From the NCBI GenBank assembly GCA_020634455.1, contig JACKBQ010000001.1, positions 1,550,001-1,614,000 of the forward strand: 64,000 bases of DNA. Reading direction: 5' to 3'. Under the pieces are notes generated by a model. That model searched no databases and was not told the DNA's origin. It was given only the letters and a program-made list of their open reading frames with translations. Position 1 is the stretch's first letter, and each line of letters begins with the position of its first letter. Source of the stretch: Ardenticatenaceae bacterium (GTDB lineage: Bacteria > Chloroflexota > Anaerolineae > Promineifilales > Promineifilaceae). Position numbers and translations under genes: made by a program. Shown piece by piece: positions 34,085 through 42,831 of this stretch.

Positions 34085-36163
34085 TTAACGGCCGCTTTTC
34101 ATCAGGCTTTGAGCAATATCATCACTTACTGGCGCGTAATGCTCAAACTCCATCGTAAACGTGCCGCGACCTTGGGTCATCGAACGCAAACGCGTGGCAT
34201 AGCCAAACATTTCAGCCAAAGGCACTTTCGCCTTAATAGACTGCAAGCCCTCAGAACGCATTGCCATCCCTTCAATCATGCCACGCCGAGATGAAATATT
34301 ACCGATAACATCACCGGTATACTCTTCAGGAGCCACCACTTCAACGGCCATAATTGGCTCTAGCAAAATGGGGCGACCCTGCTGCATACCCTCTTTCAAA
34401 GCCATAGAACCAGCAATTTTGAAAGCCATTTCTGAAGAGTCAACTTCATGGAAAGAGCCATCGTACAGCGTCGCTTTAATATCCACGATGGGATACCCAG
34501 CCAACGTGCCGCTTTCCAGCGCTTCCTGAATACCAGCTTCTGTTGGTTTAATGTACTCTTTGGGAATCACTCCACCAACAACAGCATTCTCGAAAACAAA
34601 CCCGGAACCTGGCTCCAATGGCTCTAAACGCAGCACAACATGACCAAATTGACCACGGCCACCCGACTGACGTACAAAACGAGCCTCAGCCTTATCCACC
34701 GTACGGGTAATCGTTTCGCGATAAGCCACACGCGGCTGACCAACGTTTGCTGCAACTTTAAACTCACGCAGCATACGGTCTACCAAAACTTCCAAGTGCA
34801 ACTCGCCCATACCCGATAAGATGGTTTGGCCAGTTTGTTCATCTACTTTTACCTGGAAAGTTGGGTCTTCTTCGGCTAAGGCACGCAAAGCTATGCCCAT
34901 TTTGTCTTGATCAGCGTTCGTTTTCGGCTCAATCGCCAAGTTAATAACCGGCTCTGGGAATTTAATAGATTCAAGAACAATCGGATGATTACCAGCAGCC
35001 AATGTTTCACCAGTAAACGTCACCTTCATACCCAAAGTTGCGGCAATATCACCCGCATGAACCTCTTTCAAATCTTCGCGTCGATCCGCATGCATCCGCA
35101 AAATACGGCCGATTCGTTCCTTCTTGTCCTTCGTGGTGTTTTGCACCGTATCACCGGTTCGCAACACACCAGAGTACACCCGGAAGTAGGCCAGCTTACC
35201 CACATAAGGATCCGTTACAATCTTGAAGACGAGTGCCGACAATGGTTCATCGTCCGAAGCTGAACGCGTCTCAAGCGCTTCCGTTACCGGATTCATGCCT
35301 TTAATGGGCGGCACATCTAGCGGAGAGGGCAAGTAGTAAATAACAGCGTCTAATACACGCTGGATACCTTTGTTCCGCAACGCAGTTCCACACAAAACAG
35401 GTGTTACCTGATTCTGGATGGTTGCGTTCCGCAGTGCAGCACGCAGCTCTTCAGTTGTGGGCTCTTCACCTTCCAGATACCGCTCCATCAAATCATCATC
35501 AGTTTCCACAATACGCTCAATGATAATCTGACGCGCCTCTTCAGCTTGAGCCTGGTAATCTTCAGGAATCTCAACAATTTTGGCTTGTGCGCCCAAATCA
35601 TCATCATCCCAAACGGCCGCTTCCATTGCCAGCAAATCAATAATGCCTCGGAAGTCAGACTCCTGCCCAATAGGCAGTTGAATAGCAATCGGATTTGCGC
35701 CCAGGCGCTCCCGAATCATGCTAATTGTGCGAACAAAATCCGCACCTGTACGATCCATCTTGTTAACAAAACAGATACGCGGCACATTATAATCATCAGC
35801 CTGACGCCAAACCGTCTCAGACTGTGGCTCTACCCCGGCAACCGCATCAAAAACAACAACACCGCCATCGAGTACACGCAAACTGCGCTGCACTTCGGCC
35901 GTAAAATCAATATGGCCAGGCGTATCAATAATGTTGATCTGATGATCGAGCCAGAATGTGGTTGTGGCCGCAGACGTAATGGTAATACCACGCTCCTGCT
36001 CCTGCACCATATGATCCATCGTGGCAGTTCCTTCATGAACCTCACCCATCCGATGAATCACCCCTGTGTAATACAGAATGCGTTCAGTCGTCGTGGTTTT
36101 ACCAGCATCAATATGAGCAATGATGCCAATGTTACGCACGCGGTCTAATTGCAAACGACTCAT
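34085..36163 (-). CDS. fusA: elongation factor G
   Basis: EF-G drives translocation. The 692-residue product has G1 AHIDAGKTTTTE, G3 DTPGHIDFT and G4 NKMDR, plus domains II-V ending in the MEFEHYAPVSDD segment. It lies between rpsG and tuf in the str order. Only near-miss octamers (ACGGCCGC) occur in it. Confidence 0.97.
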   Translation of the reverse strand: MSRLQLDRVRNIGIIAHIDAGKTTTTERILYYTGVIHRMGEVHEGTATMDHMVQEQERGITITSAATTTFWLDHQINIIDTPGHIDFTAEVQRSLRVLDGGVVVFDAVAGVEPQSETVWRQADDYNVPRICFVNKMDRTGADFVRTISMIRERLGANPIAIQLPIGQESDFRGIIDLLAMEAAVWDDDDLGAQAKIVEIPEDYQAQAEEARQIIIERIVETDDDLMERYLEGEEPTTEELRAALRNATIQNQVTPVLCGTALRNKGIQRVLDAVIYYLPSPLDVPPIKGMNPVTEALETRSASDDEPLSALVFKIVTDPYVGKLAYFRVYSGVLRTGDTVQNTTKDKKERIGRILRMHADRREDLKEVHAGDIAATLGMKVTFTGETLAAGNHPIVLESIKFPEPVINLAIEPKTNADQDKMGIALRALAEEDPTFQVKVDEQTGQTILSGMGELHLEVLVDRMLREFKVAANVGQPRVAYRETITRTVDKAEARFVRQSGGRGQFGHVVLRLEPLEPGSGFVFENAVVGGVIPKEYIKPTEAGIQEALESGTLAGYPIVDIKATLYDGSFHEVDSSEMAFKIAGSMALKEGMQQGRPILLEPIMAVEVVAPEEYTGDVIGNISSRRGMIEGMAMRSEGLQSIKAKVPLAEMFGYATRLRSMTQGRGTFTMEFEHYAPVSDDIAQSLMKSGR

Positions 36164-36184
36164 AATATCCAGTACCTAATTTCC

Positions 36185-36655
36185 TTAAAAGCGGAAATGC
36201 GAGAATGCCCGGTTGGCTTCAGCCATACGGTGCGTATCGTCACGCCGTTTCACTGCAGCACCCTGATTCGTTGCCGCATCCATAAATTCATTGGCCAACT
36301 TCTCCGCCATTGAACGGCCACCACGACTCCGAGCTGCCATCAAAAGCCAACGCATTGCCAGCGAAAGTTGACGACGGCTGTCCACAGGCGTAGGTACCTG
36401 ATAAGTAGACCCACCCACACGTCGAGGCTTTACCTCAATTTGGGGCGTCACATTTTGAATAGCTTGCTCAAAAACCTCGATGGCTGGCTTCTTGGCACGC
36501 TGCTCGATCAGATCGAAGCTATCATACAGCACACGCTGCGCCGTGCTTTTCTTACCATCGTACATAAGGCGGTTAACAAACATAGAAACATGGATATTGC
36601 CATATTTCAAATCAGGTTCTACCTGTCGTTTTTCAGGACGATCACGTCTTGGCAT
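36185..36655 (-). CDS. rpsG: 30S ribosomal protein S7
   Basis: S7 nucleates the 30S head. The 156-residue product has the landmarks MFVNRLMYDGKKSTAQRVLY and PRRVGGSTYQVPTPV with RGGRSMAEKLANEFMDA. It lies 28 bases after rpsL. Confidence 0.97.
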   Translation of the reverse strand: MPRRDRPEKRQVEPDLKYGNIHVSMFVNRLMYDGKKSTAQRVLYDSFDLIEQRAKKPAIEVFEQAIQNVTPQIEVKPRRVGGSTYQVPTPVDSRRQLSLAMRWLLMAARSRGGRSMAEKLANEFMDAATNQGAAVKRRDDTHRMAEANRAFSHFRF

Positions 36656-36683
36656 CTTGCAATTCTCCGTAAATTAACAACAA

Positions 36684-37100
36684 CTACTTCGGCGTCTTTG
36701 TACCGTATTTTGAACGGCCCTGCTTGCGGTTATTCACACCGCCAGCATCCAACGTACCGCGAACAATATGGTAACGCACACCAGGCAAGTCTTTCACACG
36801 ACCGCCGCGCACAAGAACCACAGAGTGGTCTTGCAAACTGTGACCTTCACCAGGAATGTACGCAGTAACCTCAATACCATTCGTCAGACGCACACGGGCA
36901 ACCTTGCGCAATGCTGAGTTTGGTTTTTTGGGCGTCATCGTTTTCACTTGCGTACAAACGCCACGCTTCTGCGGCGCACCTTTTGGTTGGCGCGTCCGAC
37001 GCTGCTTAAAAGAGTTGAATGTCCATTGTAAGGCAGGGGCTGTACTCTTCTTACCTTTGGCTGTGCGCCCCTTGCGTACAAGTTGATTAATCGTAGGCAC
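36684..37100 (-). CDS. rpsL: 30S ribosomal protein S12
   Basis: S12 monitors decoding. The 138-residue product opens PTINQLVRKGRTAKGKKSTA and has TPKKPNSALRKVARVRL and GGRVKDLPGVRYHIVRGTLD. Lysines at the positions where streptomycin resistance arises are unchanged. The start codon is GTG at 37100 with GGAG upstream. It heads the str group behind its own promoter. Confidence 0.96.
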   Translation of the reverse strand: MPTINQLVRKGRTAKGKKSTAPALQWTFNSFKQRRTRQPKGAPQKRGVCTQVKTMTPKKPNSALRKVARVRLTNGIEVTAYIPGEGHSLQDHSVVLVRGGRVKDLPGVRYHIVRGTLDAGGVNNRKQGRSKYGTKTPK

Positions 37101-37193
37101 GCTGGTTTATCTCCTTACTCTCTATTATTCTTCCAAAAATCAACAGCGATTTCATGTATCACTGACATAAACTCGCCAATACCCGACAAATGA

Positions 37194-37226
37194 AGGCCAT
37201 CGTAGTTGAGAACAACTCGATGGCCT
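37194..37226. promoter_or_regulatory. inverted repeat in the rpsL leader
   Basis: The arms AGGCCATCG and CGATGGCCT flank a 15-base loop that itself contains GTTG...CAAC, so an extended hairpin of about 12 pairs can form in the 5' leader of the str transcript, about 95 bases before the GTG start and downstream of the promoter at 37302-37329. It could be a regulatory leader. No known S12 or S7 site was recognised in it. Confidence 0.45.
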
Positions 37227-37301
37227 CCACGTGGTTTTACCTATTCAATTAGTAACTACGTATTTTCTAGTTACCTGTTTGGGACAGACATACGAAAGGT
37301 G

Positions 37302-37329
37302 ATTCTATCACAGTTAGTGTGGTTGTCAA
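37302..37329 (-). promoter_or_regulatory. sigma70-type promoter of the str group
   Basis: On the minus strand TTGACA (37324-37329) is followed after 16 bases by TAGAAT (37302-37307). It lies between rpoB and rpsL, about 200 bases before the rpsL start, so the str-S10-spc-alpha genes can be transcribed apart from rpoB. This 304-base spacer contains no gene and in particular no rpoC. Confidence 0.7.
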
Positions 37330-37404
37330 ACAGTTAACGCGCTATTATTTTAAACTGCATTTAGGGCAGGTTGCTAGCTAGTAAAGCTGCATCTCTACTC
37401 ATCT

Positions 37405-40400
37405 TTAGCGGCGGCTGCGAGCCAAATCCATTAGCCCAGTTCCGGCCCATTTTTTGTTTTTCTTTTCGTCTTCTTTGCCAAAGCGCACTACCTCGCCGCT
37501 ATCTGTAACCGCTTCTACAGCCAAACCGAGGCTTTGAAGCTCTTTCACCAATACACGGAAAGAAGCAGGCACTCCAGGCTCATCAATAGGCTCATTCTTT
37601 ACGATGGATTCGTAAGTTTTTACACGGCCTTGCACGTCGTCTGACTTGATGGTGAGCATCTCTTGCAGAGTATAGGCTGCCCCGTATGCTTCTAACGCCC
37701 ACACTTCCATTTCACCAAAGCGTTGACCACCAAATTGGGCTTTACCACCCAAAGGCTGCTGCGTGACGAGCGAGTAAGGACCAGTTGAACGTGCGTGCGC
37801 CTTATCTTCCACAAGGTGAGCCAATTTGAGCATGTGCAAAATACCGACGGTGACAGGTTGGTCAAACGGCCGTCCTGTTTTTCCATCAATCAGCATTTCC
37901 TTCCCTAAAACAGGCAACGGCTCATGCATAATCGTGGTGATTTGGTTAGATAGCAACTGCAACTCAGCTATTTCTGCCTTAAATGGATCCACCTTGACGG
38001 CTTCTGGCAACGAATCACCATGCTTATCCAAAATATAGCTGTACCATTCCCGTATACACGCCTCGATGGCACCTTCATTATTATCTAGCCAATCTAGCTT
38101 GCGCATCGTTTCATGGTTCTCGGGGAAGAGCAAATCCGGATCCCAATCACGGCCACGAGCCCATTCCCTGGCGACACTCCATTGAGCATACCGCAGGTCA
38201 ACTTCCAGGCGCTCCACATCGTACCCTTCTTCACCCAACCAGCCAGTGACAAAGAGACGACGTGCCTCATTTTCATTTTCCAAAGATTCCAAATCGTATT
38301 CAATCTCGGAAAGCCAATCCCAAGCCCAATCAACAGCTACCTGCCAGGCACGCCCCATTAACCAGGCACGCGCCAGTTCGGCCGAAATTTCACGCTCGTT
38401 GGCACCATCAAACACAGGGGTGATGGCGCGGAAGCCTAAGCGGTGAGCCGCCCAGCCCAGATGCGTTTCCAGTACCTGGCCGATGTTCATACGGCCGGGC
38501 ACACCCAAGGGGCTCAGAATAATGTCTATTGGCGTACCGTCCGCCAGATAAGGCATATCTTCGATAGGAACAATTTTGGAGATAACACCCTTGTTCCCAT
38601 GACGACCAGCCATCTTGTCGCCTTCAGAAATCTTGCGCCGTTGAGCCACACTTACACGAACCATTGTTTCTACGCCAGCAGGCAAGTCGCGGTCATGTTG
38701 ACGATCAAAAACATGCACATCCACTACTTTACCGCGAGCGCCGTGGGGCATCCGCAAACTGGAATCTTTCACTTCGCGAGCTTTATCACCAAAGATAGCA
38801 CGCAGCAGCTTCTCTTCGGGGCTGAGTTCTTTTTCACCTTTGGGGGTAATTTTTCCCACCAGGATGTCCATTTCATTGACATCGGCACCGACGCGAATAA
38901 TGCCGCGTTCATCAAGGTCTTTTAGCGAATCCTCACTAACGTTGGGAATATCGTAAGTGATTTCTTCAGGGCCAAGCTTGGTATCACGAGCTTCAACTTC
39001 GTGCTTTTCGATGTGTACCGAAGTGAAGCGATCTGCGCGTACCATCCGTTCGCTCACCAGGATGGCATCTTCGTAATTGCCACCTTCCCAAGAAAGGAAC
39101 GCAACAAGCACATCCTGGCCCAACGCCAGCTCACCATATTCTGTAGATGAACTGTCGGCCAATACATCGCCTTTCTTGACACGCTGGCCTTTAACAACGA
39201 CCGGCCGTTGGTCAATACAGGTACTCTGGTTAGAACGGTTGTATTTGCGCAGGTTGTAGGTTCGCGGGCCATTTTCACCAACAACAACGATGGTGTCGCC
39301 AGTCACGCTGACCACTTCGCCATCTTCTTTAGCCACAACAATCTGCCCAGAGTTGATGGCAGCTTGTTGCTCCATGCCGGTACTAACAATCGGCACGTCT
39401 GGTTTGAGCAGAGGCACCGCCTGACGCTGCATGTTTGACCCCATGAGGGCGCGGTTGGCATCGTCGTGATCCAGGAATGGGATCAAGGCTGCAGAAATAC
39501 CCACAATCTGGCGTGGCGCGACATCAATGAAGTCAATGCGCTGTACAGAGGTAAAGCGGAATTGCTGATTACGGCGGGAAGAAACACGGCGGTCAATAAA
39601 TTGCCCATCATCATCAATGCGGGCATTTGCCTGAGCAATTGAGTAATGGTCTTCCTCATCGGCCGACATATATACAATTTCATCGGTAATGTACGGTTTT
39701 ACCTGTGCTTCAGCAATGCCAGCTTTTTTAATTTCTTTGGCAGCTTTGGCAGTAACGGTCTCACCGGAAGCAACGATGATTTCGCCTGTTTCAGGATGCA
39801 CAATATTATTGAAGGCATCGTGGCCTACGAGTTCATCGCTATCACCGGCAATGGTGTTTAGCACGCGACGGTAGGGTGTTTCGATAAAGCCATATTTGTT
39901 CACACGGCCGTATGTCGCCAAACGACCAATCAAACCAATGTTCGGACCTTCAGGGGTTTCGATGGGGCAGATACGGCCGTAATGACTATGATGCACGTCA
40001 CGCACTTCAAACCCGGCACGCTCACGCCGCAAACCACCAGGGCCTAACGCCGACAAGGTCCGCTTATGGGTTAACTCAGCCAGCGGATTCGCCTGCTCCA
40101 TGAACTGGCTCAACTGCGAACTGCCAAAGAATTCACGAACGGCCGCTACCACAGGGCGAATGTTGATCAAAGAAACTGGCGTCACCGTATCGCTGTCGCG
40201 AATAGACATGCGTTCGCGCACTACCCGCTCCATGCGGCGTAAACCGACGCGCAGCTTGGCTTGCAGCAGCTCGCCAACCGTCTTTACGCGACGATTGCCC
40301 AGATGGTCAATATCATCCGGCCCTTCCAGACCGTTGTTGATGTTGACCATGCGCCGCACCAGGCGCACAATGTCGTGCTGAGTGATGGTGCGATGCGTCA

Positions 40401-41340
40401 GCGGCACCACATCTTGCAATGCCAGGCGCTTGTTCAGCTTGTAACGACCCACACGCGCCAAATCGTAACGGCGTTGATCGTAAAGCTGCTCTTGCAAATA
40501 CTGGGTGGCGTTGTCCAAAGTCGGCGGATCGCCAGGGCGCATACGCTTATAAAACTCAATCAGCGCCTGCTCGGCCAACGATTTGTCCGGGTCCCACGGC
40601 GGTTCCTGCTCAATGCTACCCTGAATGTACAGATGCTCACCATTCGTATCAATATCTTCGAACAGTGCGTAAATTTCTTCGTCTGTACCCTTCGTCAACA
40701 AGGGATTGTTCAAGCCATCGTCAATAGCAGCCATCGCCCGCAGAAAGAGGGTAATGGGCACCGTCCGTTTGCGATTAAACTTGACGGTGATGTAATCGGT
40801 TTTGCGGGTTTCAAACTCCATCCAGGCCCCACGGTCTGGGATGAGCTTACCAGTGGCTAACGGCCGTCCCGTTGTGCGCTCTTCCTGCACTTCAAAATAC
40901 GCGCCAGGGGAGCGAATAAGCTGACTAACCACAACACGCTCGGTACCGTTGATAATAAAGGTACCAGCCGGCGTCATAAGCGGAAAATCACCCATGAAAA
41001 TATCCTGCACGATGGGCTGATCCTGATCAGTGCTATACAGCATCGCCTTCACATACATGGGGGCCGCATAGCTCATATCCCGCTCGACACACTCTTCCAC
41101 TGAATATTTCGGCTCGCCGAACCAGTAAGTCAGATCAAAACCTTCAACTTCTGGCCGGTTGCTGGGGAAATACAGTTTCAGATCACCATTGAAGCTCTCA
41201 ATAGGTGAAATTTCATCGAACAGCTCGGCCATACTTTCTTCAACGAACTGTTGGAATGAATCCAACTGAACGTCAATAAGCGTCGGCAGCTCAAGCAATT
41301 CAGTCATGCGGGCATAATTTTTGGTTGGAAGTTTAGACAT
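37405..41340 (-). CDS. rpoB: RNA polymerase beta subunit with a large lineage insertion
   Basis: The 1311-residue beta subunit is complete, from MSKLPTKNYARMTELLELPT to the KWAGTGLMDLARSRR tail. The rifampicin pocket (FFGSSQLSQFMEQANPLAEL, THKRTLSALG) keeps the usual His and Ser, with Glu in place of the E. coli Asp516. Between PVFDGANEREI (about residue 980) and DGKTGRPFDQPVTVG (about 1148) there are roughly 150 extra residues where E. coli has fewer than 20. The insert is rich in Trp, Glu and Asp (WAWDWLSEIEYD, WSVAREWARGRDWD). rpoC, normally next, is absent. The gene has a consensus promoter and a hairpin leader. Confidence 0.96.
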   Translation of the reverse strand: MSKLPTKNYARMTELLELPTLIDVQLDSFQQFVEESMAELFDEISPIESFNGDLKLYFPSNRPEVEGFDLTYWFGEPKYSVEECVERDMSYAAPMYVKAMLYSTDQDQPIVQDIFMGDFPLMTPAGTFIINGTERVVVSQLIRSPGAYFEVQEERTTGRPLATGKLIPDRGAWMEFETRKTDYITVKFNRKRTVPITLFLRAMAAIDDGLNNPLLTKGTDEEIYALFEDIDTNGEHLYIQGSIEQEPPWDPDKSLAEQALIEFYKRMRPGDPPTLDNATQYLQEQLYDQRRYDLARVGRYKLNKRLALQDVVPLTHRTITQHDIVRLVRRMVNINNGLEGPDDIDHLGNRRVKTVGELLQAKLRVGLRRMERVVRERMSIRDSDTVTPVSLINIRPVVAAVREFFGSSQLSQFMEQANPLAELTHKRTLSALGPGGLRRERAGFEVRDVHHSHYGRICPIETPEGPNIGLIGRLATYGRVNKYGFIETPYRRVLNTIAGDSDELVGHDAFNNIVHPETGEIIVASGETVTAKAAKEIKKAGIAEAQVKPYITDEIVYMSADEEDHYSIAQANARIDDDGQFIDRRVSSRRNQQFRFTSVQRIDFIDVAPRQIVGISAALIPFLDHDDANRALMGSNMQRQAVPLLKPDVPIVSTGMEQQAAINSGQIVVAKEDGEVVSVTGDTIVVVGENGPRTYNLRKYNRSNQSTCIDQRPVVVKGQRVKKGDVLADSSSTEYGELALGQDVLVAFLSWEGGNYEDAILVSERMVRADRFTSVHIEKHEVEARDTKLGPEEITYDIPNVSEDSLKDLDERGIIRVGADVNEMDILVGKITPKGEKELSPEEKLLRAIFGDKAREVKDSSLRMPHGARGKVVDVHVFDRQHDRDLPAGVETMVRVSVAQRRKISEGDKMAGRHGNKGVISKIVPIEDMPYLADGTPIDIILSPLGVPGRMNIGQVLETHLGWAAHRLGFRAITPVFDGANEREISAELARAWLMGRAWQVAVDWAWDWLSEIEYDLESLENENEARRLFVTGWLGEEGYDVERLEVDLRYAQWSVAREWARGRDWDPDLLFPENHETMRKLDWLDNNEGAIEACIREWYSYILDKHGDSLPEAVKVDPFKAEIAELQLLSNQITTIMHEPLPVLGKEMLIDGKTGRPFDQPVTVGILHMLKLAHLVEDKAHARSTGPYSLVTQQPLGGKAQFGGQRFGEMEVWALEAYGAAYTLQEMLTIKSDDVQGRVKTYESIVKNEPIDEPGVPASFRVLVKELQSLGLAVEAVTDSGEVVRFGKEDEKKNKKWAGTGLMDLARSRR

Positions 41341-41418
41341 TTAAGATTCCTGCTCCCTAAAATTGTATGTAACCACTCTTTCCTAAAAAAATTACCAAAG
41401 TGGCAAAAACCACAAACA

Positions 41419-41455
41419 AAGGGTGCAACGAATTCCCTCAAATTGTTGCACCCTT
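41419..41455 (-). terminator. terminator-like hairpin in the rpoB leader
   Basis: An 11-base perfect stem AAGGGTGCAAC / GTTGCACCCTT with a 15-base loop is followed on the minus strand by TTTGTTTGTGGTTTTT. It lies between the rpoB promoter (41566-41594) and the rpoB ATG (41340). It can be the terminator of the glycosyltransferase gene, an attenuator of rpoB, or both. Confidence 0.7.
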
Positions 41456-41565
41456 GATTTCAATTCCAACTGTCTATTTTTGCAGATGACATACGTTTGC
41501 ATAGACAGATAAGGCCGTGGTCGTTTTGCACGTTGTAATGAACGAATTGTAATTCGCGAACGGAG

Positions 41566-41594
41566 ATTATAGTGATGCGGGCTTACTTTGTCAA
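41566..41594 (-). promoter_or_regulatory. perfect-consensus sigma70 promoter of rpoB
   Basis: The minus strand reads TTGACA (41589-41594), 17 bases, TATAAT (41566-41571). Both hexamers and the spacing match the consensus exactly. The -35 box is formed by the last sense codons (Leu-Thr) of the upstream glycosyltransferase gene. The predicted leader of rpoB is about 220 bases long. Confidence 0.85.
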
Positions 41595-42806
41595 CTGTTT
41601 ATATAAGGCAACGATGCGCTCTCCTGCTTTTTGCCAACTATAAACTTGCAGGGCTCGTTGGCGGAGCTGGTGGCCTAGTGCTTGGCGGCGTTCTGGCTGA
41701 TGCAGCAGGGTGGTAATTGCTTCGGTGAAGGCGGCCACATCGCCGCTGGGGGCGTAAACGCCGAGGTCTGCCAGGTATTCGCGGTGTACGGCCGAATCAT
41801 ACGCCACCACTGGCTGACCCAACGCCATATAGTTGAGCAGCTTACCGCTGCCCTCACTGCTGGACATTTTGGGCGCAACCGCAATATCCCCCAGCGAAAG
41901 GTAAGCGGGGGCGTGCTGGTACATCACTTTGCCGGTGAAGGTAATGACGTCCTCAGCGCCAAGGTCGCGAGCCATTTGTTGGTAGCGGGGCACATTGGGG
42001 TAACCCATGATGAGGAAATGGCAGTTTTCGCCCGCTTGCTTCAGGCGGGCGGCAGATTCGATGAGATGGGGCACGCCCTGGTAGTCGGTAAGCAAACCGA
42101 GGTAGGCAATGATGGTACGGCCGTTTGGCAACCCCAACTTTTGCCGCAGTTCCTGTTTCATTTCCGGGCTGAACTTGTCGGGATCGAAGCGGCGGTCGTT
42201 GGCACAGTCTGGTAAGGGCACTAGCTTGTGCGAGGCGATGCGAAACTCATTCTCAAGCAGGCAGGTGGCTTTGATAGAGCTGGTGAGGATGGCGTCTGGC
42301 AGCTTGTTGATGAGATTTTCCAGGCGGAAGGCAAGGCGATAGAGACGGCCGTTCTTGCGTAAAAAGTTGTGGTCTGTCATTTCGGCTGTCATGCTGCCCT
42401 GGAAATCAAACACCAGCGGGCGGCGCAGCAGTTTGGCCAACACCCCGCCGATGAGCGCCCCTTCGTGCATGTGGCCGTGAATCACATCTGGCTTAAAACG
42501 CAGCGCTTCCACCAGCGATTGCCACGCCAGGTAGACGTCGAAGGCGATTTTGTGACGGGAGGAGCCAACTTCATATTCAGGCCGCCAGGGCAGCGGCGCA
42601 GTGCGGCGGATGTCGAGGTCGGGCATGTCGCTTCCTTTATAATAGGTAACGATTGCTACCTGATGCCTCATCCCTTGCAGGGTGTACGCCTCTTCTAAAA
42701 TGCGGATGTGCCCGCCGTAATCGCTAAAAAAGGAAGTGGGGGCAATCATAAGGATGCGCAACGGCCGTTCCACATCCACCGCCTTTGTTTTCCCTTTTGC
42801 TGCCAT
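41583..42806 (-). CDS. GT4-family glycosyltransferase
   Basis: The enzyme transfers a sugar from a nucleotide-sugar donor with retention. From ATG 42806 the product is 407 residues. The GT-B landmarks are an N-terminal GGHIRILEEA glycine-rich loop, a central SSIKATCLLE/LVPLPDCANDRRF segment, RTIIAYLGLLTDYQG at the start of the donor domain and the EX7E-like SSEGSGKLLNYMALGQPVVA block. The ATG at 42806 is preferred because GAGGTGGAG lies just upstream. Longer frames run into the preceding gene. It follows the TyrA-like gene closely and may be cotranscribed with it. Confidence 0.85.
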   Translation of the reverse strand: MAAKGKTKAVDVERPLRILMIAPTSFFSDYGGHIRILEEAYTLQGMRHQVAIVTYYKGSDMPDLDIRRTAPLPWRPEYEVGSSRHKIAFDVYLAWQSLVEALRFKPDVIHGHMHEGALIGGVLAKLLRRPLVFDFQGSMTAEMTDHNFLRKNGRLYRLAFRLENLINKLPDAILTSSIKATCLLENEFRIASHKLVPLPDCANDRRFDPDKFSPEMKQELRQKLGLPNGRTIIAYLGLLTDYQGVPHLIESAARLKQAGENCHFLIMGYPNVPRYQQMARDLGAEDVITFTGKVMYQHAPAYLSLGDIAVAPKMSSSEGSGKLLNYMALGQPVVAYDSAVHREYLADLGVYAPSGDVAAFTEAITTLLHQPERRQALGHQLRQRALQVYSWQKAGERIVALYKQLTK

Positions 42807-42831
42807 CTCCACCTCGCCCATTGCCGATTGG

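Noticed and set aside
37101..37404. A possible rpoC fragment or small gene between rpoB and rpsL
   Set aside because: No frame of useful length or RpoC motif is present on either strand. Only a promoter and a hairpin were found.
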